Shown: in pieces, positions 59,550-64,000 of the stretch | Layout: each line of letters begins with the position of its first letter | Position numbering within the stretch: the first letter of the stretch is position 1 | Origin: Scandinavium manionii | GTDB taxonomy: Bacteria; Pseudomonadota; Gammaproteobacteria; Enterobacterales; Enterobacteriaceae | Direction: 5' to 3' | Assembly: GCF_024764775.1 (NCBI RefSeq) | Contig: NZ_JALIGC010000040.1 | Coordinates: 310,001-374,000, forward strand | DNA length: 64,000 nt | The notes under the pieces: generated by a model | The model's database searches: none | What the model was told of the DNA's origin: nothing | The model's input: the letters and a program-made list of their open reading frames with translations, nothing else | Translations under genes and position numbers: made by a program

Positions 59550-61571
59550 TTACTTGCCTTTAATCTCATACAGCGGTGTGACGCCTGCAACAACCTGACC
59601 CTGCGCCTTGATAACCAGGCCGCTGAAGTCGTCGATGTTGCTGCAAACCACCGGGCTAATCATTGAGCGTGCGTTGGCGTTCAGGAAGTCCAGATCCATT
59701 TCCAGGACTGGCTGACCTGCAACCACTTCGGCACCCTCTTCCACCAGGCGAATGAAGCCCTGGCCGTTCAGCGCAACGGTATCGATACCCATGTGGACAA
59801 CGATTTCCGCGCCATTCTCGGTTTCGAGACAGAACGCATGATTAGTATTGAAGATTTTAACGATGGTGCCTGCTGCCGGAGAAACCACCGTTTTTTCGGT
59901 TGGTTTCACTGCCACGCCGTCACCGACAGCTTTGCTGGCGAAGGCTTCATCAGGAACCTGCTCCAGCGCAACCACATCACCGGTCACTGGCGAAACCAGC
60001 GTGGCGATAGTCGCTGCGTTTGGCACCGCCTGCGGTTTTGCCGTTGCAGGTGCCACGACCGGAGTTGGCGCGGCTTCTGCCGCAGCGACCGGGCCGGTGG
60101 TTTTCATCGCGTTAGCGATTTTTTCTGCCACGAAGCCAACGATAATCTGCACGCTGGTTTTGTTCAGACGAATCACACCCGACGCACCCAGGCGTTTCGC
60201 CAGCGCTTCGTTAACCAGAGAGGAGTCTTTCACATTCAGACGCAGACGGGTGATACATGCATCAATCCCGGTCAGGTTGTCTGAGCCGCCAACGGCTGCA
60301 ATGTACTGGCGAGCCAGTTCAGTTGCATCCTGCTCTTTATTACTGCTCACATTCACGTCCTGACCATCGGCTTCACTACCGGCAACAGCCAGTTCGCGAC
60401 CCGGCGTCATCAGGTTGAATTTGAGGATAGTGAAACGGAACACCACATAGTAGATAACGAAGAACACCAGACCCTGAGGGATCAGCATCCACCAGTGTGT
60501 CGCCAGCGGGTTACGCGAGGACAGCACCATATCCACCAGACCGGCGCTGAAGCCGAAGCCCGCAATCCAGTGCATGCTGGCAGCGATGAACACGGAAATA
60601 CCGGTCAACACAGCGTGGATGAAGTACAGAACCGGCGCCACGAACATGAAGGAGAATTCCAGAGGCTCGGTGATACCGGTGAAGAAGGCCGCGAATGCGC
60701 CCGCCATCATGATACCCAGCACTTTGGCCTTGTTTTCCGGACGAGCACAGTGGTAAATCGCCAATGCCGCACCTGGCAGACCGAACATCATAATCGGGAA
60801 GAAGCCCGCCTGATAACGACCGGTGATACCCACAACCGCTTTGCCCGCTTCGATAGACTGCGCGCCGCCAAGGAAGTTAGGAATGTCGTTAATACCGGCA
60901 ACGTCAAACCAGAATACGGAGTTCAGCGCGTGGTGCAGACCCACTGGAATCAGCAGACGGTTGAAGAACGCGTACACGCCCGCACCGACAGAACCCAGTT
61001 TCTGGATATGTTCACCAAATGCCACCAAGCCGTCGAAGATAATCGGCCAGACATACATCAGAACGAAAGCAACCGCGATCATGACGAAAGACGTCAGGAT
61101 TGGCACCAGACGGCGACCGCTGAAGAACGACAGCGCTTTTGGCAGCTCAACGCCGCTGAAGCGGTTGTACAGTTCCGCAGAGATGATACCGACGAGGATA
61201 CCAACGAACTGGTTACTGATTTTACCAAAGGCCGCTGGAACCTGGTCCAGTGGAATTTGTTGGATCATCGACACCGCTGCTGGTGAGCAGAGGGTTGTTA
61301 AAACGAGGAAACCGACAAAGCCGGTCAGTGCTGCTGCACCGTCTTTATCTTTGGACATACCGTAAGCCACACCAATCGCAAACAACACAGACATGTTGTC
61401 GATGATTGCGGAGCCAGATTTAATGAAGAACGCGGCCAGTGCGTTAGATCCGCCCCAGCCCACCGGGTCAATCCAGTAGCCGACACCCATCAGGATGGCT
61501 GCGGCAGGCAGCGTGGCCACTGGCACCATCAGTGCGCGGCCAACTTTTTGTAAATAACCTAGAACACTCAC
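59550..61571 (-). CDS. nagE: PTS N-acetylglucosamine transporter, EIICBA
   Basis: NagE imports and phosphorylates N-acetylglucosamine. The 673-residue product (E. coli 648) has the membrane EIIC domain (about 1-370), EIIB (about 405-480; phospho-Cys in GIDACITRLRL), an Ala/Pro-rich linker (TTGPVAAAEAAPTPVVAPAT), and EIIA (about 530-670; phospho-His in EIVVHMGIDTVAL). The longer linker explains most of the extra length. Start is GTG preceded by GGGGG. It is divergent from nagB. Confidence 0.96.
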   Translation of the reverse strand: MSVLGYLQKVGRALMVPVATLPAAAILMGVGYWIDPVGWGGSNALAAFFIKSGSAIIDNMSVLFAIGVAYGMSKDKDGAAALTGFVGFLVLTTLCSPAAVSMIQQIPLDQVPAAFGKISNQFVGILVGIISAELYNRFSGVELPKALSFFSGRRLVPILTSFVMIAVAFVLMYVWPIIFDGLVAFGEHIQKLGSVGAGVYAFFNRLLIPVGLHHALNSVFWFDVAGINDIPNFLGGAQSIEAGKAVVGITGRYQAGFFPIMMFGLPGAALAIYHCARPENKAKVLGIMMAGAFAAFFTGITEPLEFSFMFVAPVLYFIHAVLTGISVFIAASMHWIAGFGFSAGLVDMVLSSRNPLATHWWMLIPQGLVFFVIYYVVFRFTILKFNLMTPGRELAVAGSEADGQDVNVSSNKEQDATELARQYIAAVGGSDNLTGIDACITRLRLNVKDSSLVNEALAKRLGASGVIRLNKTSVQIIVGFVAEKIANAMKTTGPVAAAEAAPTPVVAPATAKPQAVPNAATIATLVSPVTGDVVALEQVPDEAFASKAVGDGVAVKPTEKTVVSPAAGTIVKIFNTNHAFCLETENGAEIVVHMGIDTVALNGQGFIRLVEEGAEVVAGQPVLEMDLDFLNANARSMISPVVCSNIDDFSGLVIKAQGQVVAGVTPLYEIKGK

Positions 61572-61684
61572 TTTTATTCCCCCTATGAGACCCCGAGCCG
61601 ACTTAGTTAAAGCCGTATATTTTTATAGTGTGACTATCTTGAAGCACAGCGATGTATCACTAGCTCCTATGAGTGTGTGGAAAA

Positions 61685-61705
61685 TTAATTCGCCTCGCAA
61701 ATTAA
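61685..61705. promoter_or_regulatory. NagC operator, nagE side
   Basis: TTAATTCGC-CTC-GCAAATTAA: the arms match at eight of nine positions around a three-base spacer, the form of the NagC box on the nagE side. Confidence 0.75.
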
Positions 61706-61714
61706 AAGCACCTT

Positions 61715-61736
61715 TTTTGTGACTTTTATCACCAAA
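61715..61736. promoter_or_regulatory. CRP site between nagE and nagB
   Basis: TGTGA-CTTTTA-TCACC (61718-61733) differs from the CRP consensus TGTGA-N6-TCACA at one position. Confidence 0.8.
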
Positions 61737-61777
61737 TATCGTCTTCACCCCCTCTTCATACTGGCTAACAGTGAAAA

Positions 61778-61801
61778 CTTATTTTATCATTCGAAAAATC
61801 A
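61778..61801. promoter_or_regulatory. NagC operator, nagB side
   Basis: CTTATTTTATCATTCGAAAA then ATCA: the arms CTTATTTT and (complement) CTGATTTTT form an imperfect dyad as in the NagC box on the nagB side of E. coli. The arrangement relative to the other operator supports it. Confidence 0.65.
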
Positions 61802-61896
61802 GGACGGATTACCGCCTCTCGTTGCCAAACCAGGTTACTCTTAACAGAGATTCGGTACCAATCCGCCAACATTTATTTTAACTATTGAGGTGAACA

Positions 61897-62697
61897 ATGA
61901 GACTGATTCCCCTGGCGACAGCAGAACAAGTAGGCAAATGGGCCGCCCGTCATATCGTCAACCGCATCAATGCGTTCAAACCCACTGCGGACCGTCCATT
62001 TGTTTTGGGCCTGCCAACCGGTGGTACACCGCTCACCGCCTATAAAGCTCTCGTAGAGATGCACAAAGCGGGCCAGGTTAGCTTCAAACACGTTGTGACC
62101 TTCAACATGGATGAATATGTTGGTCTGGCAAAAGAGCACCCGGAAAGCTATCACAGCTTCATGCACCGCAATTTCTTCGATCACGTTGATATTCCGGCTG
62201 AAAACATTAACCTGCTGAATGGCAACGCGCCAGACATCGATGCAGAATGTCGTCAGTACGAAGAAAAAATCCGCTCTTACGGCAAAATTAACCTGTTCAT
62301 GGGTGGCGTAGGCAACGATGGCCACATCGCATTCAACGAACCGGCTTCTTCCCTCTCTTCACGTACCCGTATTAAAACCCTGACCCATGACACCCGCGTG
62401 GCAAACTCCCGTTTCTTCGACGGTGACGTGACTCAGGTGCCAAAATACGCACTGACCGTGGGCGTGGGCACGCTGCTGGACGCTGAAGAAGTGATGATTC
62501 TGGTGCTGGGCCATCAGAAAGCACAGGCGCTGCAAGCGGCCGTTGAAGGCAACGTGAACCACATGTGGACCATCAGCTGTCTGCAGTTGCACCCGAAAGC
62601 GGTAATGGTGTGCGACGAGCCGTCCACCATGGAACTGAAAGTGAAGACGCTGAAGTACTTCAACGAATTAGAAGCCGAAAATATCAAAGGTCTGTAA
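61897..62697 (+). CDS. nagB: Glucosamine-6-phosphate deaminase
   Basis: NagB converts glucosamine 6-phosphate to fructose 6-phosphate and ammonia; it is activated by GlcNAc-6-P. The 266-residue product has GLPTGGTPLTAYKALVE (phosphate loop), Asp72 region FNMDEYVG and the ring-opening His in GVGNDGHIAFNEP (near 143). ATG follows GAGGTG. Confidence 0.98.
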   Translation: MRLIPLATAEQVGKWAARHIVNRINAFKPTADRPFVLGLPTGGTPLTAYKALVEMHKAGQVSFKHVVTFNMDEYVGLAKEHPESYHSFMHRNFFDHVDIPAENINLLNGNAPDIDAECRQYEEKIRSYGKINLFMGGVGNDGHIAFNEPASSLSSRTRIKTLTHDTRVANSRFFDGDVTQVPKYALTVGVGTLLDAEEVMILVLGHQKAQALQAAVEGNVNHMWTISCLQLHPKAVMVCDEPSTMELKVKTLKYFNELEAENIKGL

Positions 62698-62752
62698 TTG
62701 AATCCCCGTCCCTTTTCGAAGGGGCGGACGCATTTTTGACACCGGGGGTCGT

Positions 62753-63901
62753 ATGTATGCATTAACCCATGGCCGAATTTATACCGGCCACGAAATTCTG
62801 GATGACCATGCGTTGGTTATCGCCAATGGCCTGATTGAACGTATTTGCCCACAGGTCGAGTTGCCGTCCGGGATTGAGCAACGGTCGTTAAATGGCGCCA
62901 TTCTTGCTCCCGGTTTTATCGACGTCCAGTTGAACGGCTGTGGCGGCGTGCAGTTCAACGACAGCCCGGATGCGGTGACCGTTGAAACGCTGGAAATCAT
63001 GCAGAAAGCCAACGAAAAATCTGGCTGCACCAGCTATCTGCCAACGCTGATTACCTCCAGCGACGAATTAATGAAGCAGGGTATCCGCGTGATGCGTGAA
63101 TACCTGGCGAAATACCCGAATCAGGCGCTGGGCCTGCACCTGGAAGGGCCATGGCTGAACATCGTCAAGAAAGGCACTCACAATCCGGATTTCGTGCGCA
63201 AGCCAGACCATGAGCTGGTCGATTTCCTGTGTGCTAACGCCGATGTGATAACCAAAGTCACCCTGGCCCCAGAAATGGTGCCTGCCGAAGTGATCACCCG
63301 TCTGGTTGACGCCGGGATTGTGGTATCCGCCGGTCACTCCAATGCGACGCTGAAAGAAGCCAAAGTCGGTTTCCGCGCCGGTATCACTTTTGCCACGCAT
63401 TTATATAACGCTATGCCTTACATCACCGGGCGTGAGCCAGGTCTGGCAGGCGCAATTTTCGATGAAGCTGACGTTTACTGCGGCATCATTGTTGACGGTC
63501 TGCATGTTGATTTCGCTAACGTGCGTAACGCCAAACGCCTGAAAGGCGACAAGCTGTGTCTGGTCACCGACGCCACCGCACCGGCAGGCGCGCACATTGA
63601 TGAGTTCATTTTTGCTGGTAAAACAATATACTACCGGGATGGACTCTGTGTGGATGAGAACGGCACGTTAAGCGGTTCAGCATTGACCATGATCGAAGGC
63701 GTGCGTAACCTGGTAGAACACTGCGGAATCGCGCTGGATGAAGTACTGCGTATGGCGACACTCTACCCGGCCCGCGCTATTGGCATTGACAAACAGCTGG
63801 GAAGCCTCGCACCAGGCATGGTAGCCAACCTGACCGCGTTCACTCGCGATTATAAAATCACTAAGACCATCGTTAATGGTAACGAGGTCGTTGCTGAGTA
63901 A
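62753..63901 (+). CDS. nagA: N-acetylglucosamine-6-phosphate deacetylase
   Basis: NagA removes acetate from GlcNAc-6-P. The 382-residue amidohydrolase has the metal-site Glu in LHLEGPWLN, His residues in AGHSNATLKE and ATHLYNAM, and the catalytic Asp in LVTDATAPAG. It follows nagB after 55 bases that include a CCCTT/AAGGGG hairpin (about 62706-62727). Confidence 0.97.
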   Translation: MYALTHGRIYTGHEILDDHALVIANGLIERICPQVELPSGIEQRSLNGAILAPGFIDVQLNGCGGVQFNDSPDAVTVETLEIMQKANEKSGCTSYLPTLITSSDELMKQGIRVMREYLAKYPNQALGLHLEGPWLNIVKKGTHNPDFVRKPDHELVDFLCANADVITKVTLAPEMVPAEVITRLVDAGIVVSAGHSNATLKEAKVGFRAGITFATHLYNAMPYITGREPGLAGAIFDEADVYCGIIVDGLHVDFANVRNAKRLKGDKLCLVTDATAPAGAHIDEFIFAGKTIYYRDGLCVDENGTLSGSALTMIEGVRNLVEHCGIALDEVLRMATLYPARAIGIDKQLGSLAPGMVANLTAFTRDYKITKTIVNGNEVVAE

Positions 63902-63908
63902 GTAAAGT

Positions 63909-64000
63909 ATGACATCAGGCGGACACGCTCAAATTGGTAATGTTGACCTCGTTAAACAACTTAACAGCGCGGCCGTTTACCGCCTGATTGACCAGCATGG
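63909..64000 (+). CDS. nagC: N-acetylglucosamine repressor NagC (3' end outside window)
   Basis: Eight bases after the nagA stop an ATG opens MTSGGHAQIGNVDLVKQLNS, continuing AAVYRLIDQH to the window end. This is the N-terminus of the ROK-family repressor NagC, just ahead of its helix-turn-helix. NagC should bind the operators at nagE, nagB and chiP in this window. Confidence 0.95.
   Translation, partial: MTSGGHAQIGNVDLVKQLNSAAVYRLIDQH

Larger units (their letters stand above)
61572..61896. promoter_or_regulatory. nagE-nagB divergent control region
   Basis: The 325-base gap holds two NagC-type operators (61685-61705 near nagE and 61778-61801 near nagB) and a CRP site between them (61715-61736). 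This matches the E. coli arrangement in which NagC bound at both sites loops the DNA to repress both directions, and CRP activates. Confidence 0.8.

Overview
The window is a chromosomal segment of a gammaproteobacterium of the Enterobacteriaceae, close to Enterobacter, Lelliottia and related genera. Almost every protein reads as a near-identical homologue of an Escherichia coli K-12 protein, in blocks with the E. coli gene order (tol, cyd, mng, suc-sdh-gltA, pxp-ybgI-dtpD-phr-ybgA, kdp, speF-potE, pgm-seqA-fur, chi, glnS, nag). An arginine deiminase operon together with an inducible ornithine decarboxylase fits the arginine dihydrolase-positive, ornithine decarboxylase-positive Enterobacter cloacae type, but the genus is an inference. 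The strain looks like ordinary core chromosome: I see no insertion sequence, prophage, CRISPR array, rRNA or tRNA gene.

Layout. 1-4 kb: Tol-Pal envelope genes (tolB partial, tolA, tolR, tolQ, ybgC), minus strand. 4.1-7.3 kb: cytochrome bd-I oxidase cydAB-cydX-ybgE. 7.3-8 kb: long cyd control region with a perfect FNR palindrome. 8-13.5 kb: mannosylglycerate uptake and hydrolysis (mngAB) with the divergent regulator mngR. 13.5-23.2 kb: sdhCDAB-sucABCD, one long TCA-cycle transcription unit, minus strand. 23.9-25.2 kb: divergent gltA. 25.3-27.7 kb: pxpC, pxpB, ybgI, with pxpA missing and only the first codons of nei left. 27.9-31.8 kb: dtpD, phr, ybgA. 31.8-32.0 kb: a structured, non-coding stretch between two terminators. 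32.0-40.3 kb: ybfA and the kdpFABCDE potassium system. 40.9-46.1 kb: arginine deiminase operon arcA-arcC-arcB-transporter-argR paralogue. 46.4-50.3 kb: speFL leader peptide, speF, potE. 50.4-55.4 kb: pgm, seqA, ybfF, ybfE, fldA, uof-fur. 55.5-57.3 kb: chiQ and chiP. 57.7-64 kb: glnS, nagE, nagB, nagA and the start of nagC.

How the genes work together. The sdh-suc-gltA block encodes citrate synthase, succinate dehydrogenase, 2-oxoglutarate dehydrogenase E1/E2 and succinyl-CoA synthetase. Cytochrome bd takes over electron disposal at low oxygen. The arc cluster converts arginine to ornithine, ammonia and ATP. The adjacent speF-potE converts ornithine to putrescine and exchanges it across the membrane, and the ornithine-sensing SpeFL peptide sits between the two, so this 10-kb stretch could form one arginine-to-putrescine route. 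The chi and nag genes form a chitosugar/N-acetylglucosamine regulon with visible NagC-type operators, a CRP site and a ChiX small-RNA pairing site.

The most unusual points are the nei remnant and absent pxpA, the structured RNA candidate upstream of ybgA, the ArgR paralogue that lacks the arginine-binding Asp pair, an ARG-box dyad inside its terminator, and the compound hairpins between sdhB and sucA. I did not find a convincing wholly new multi-gene system.
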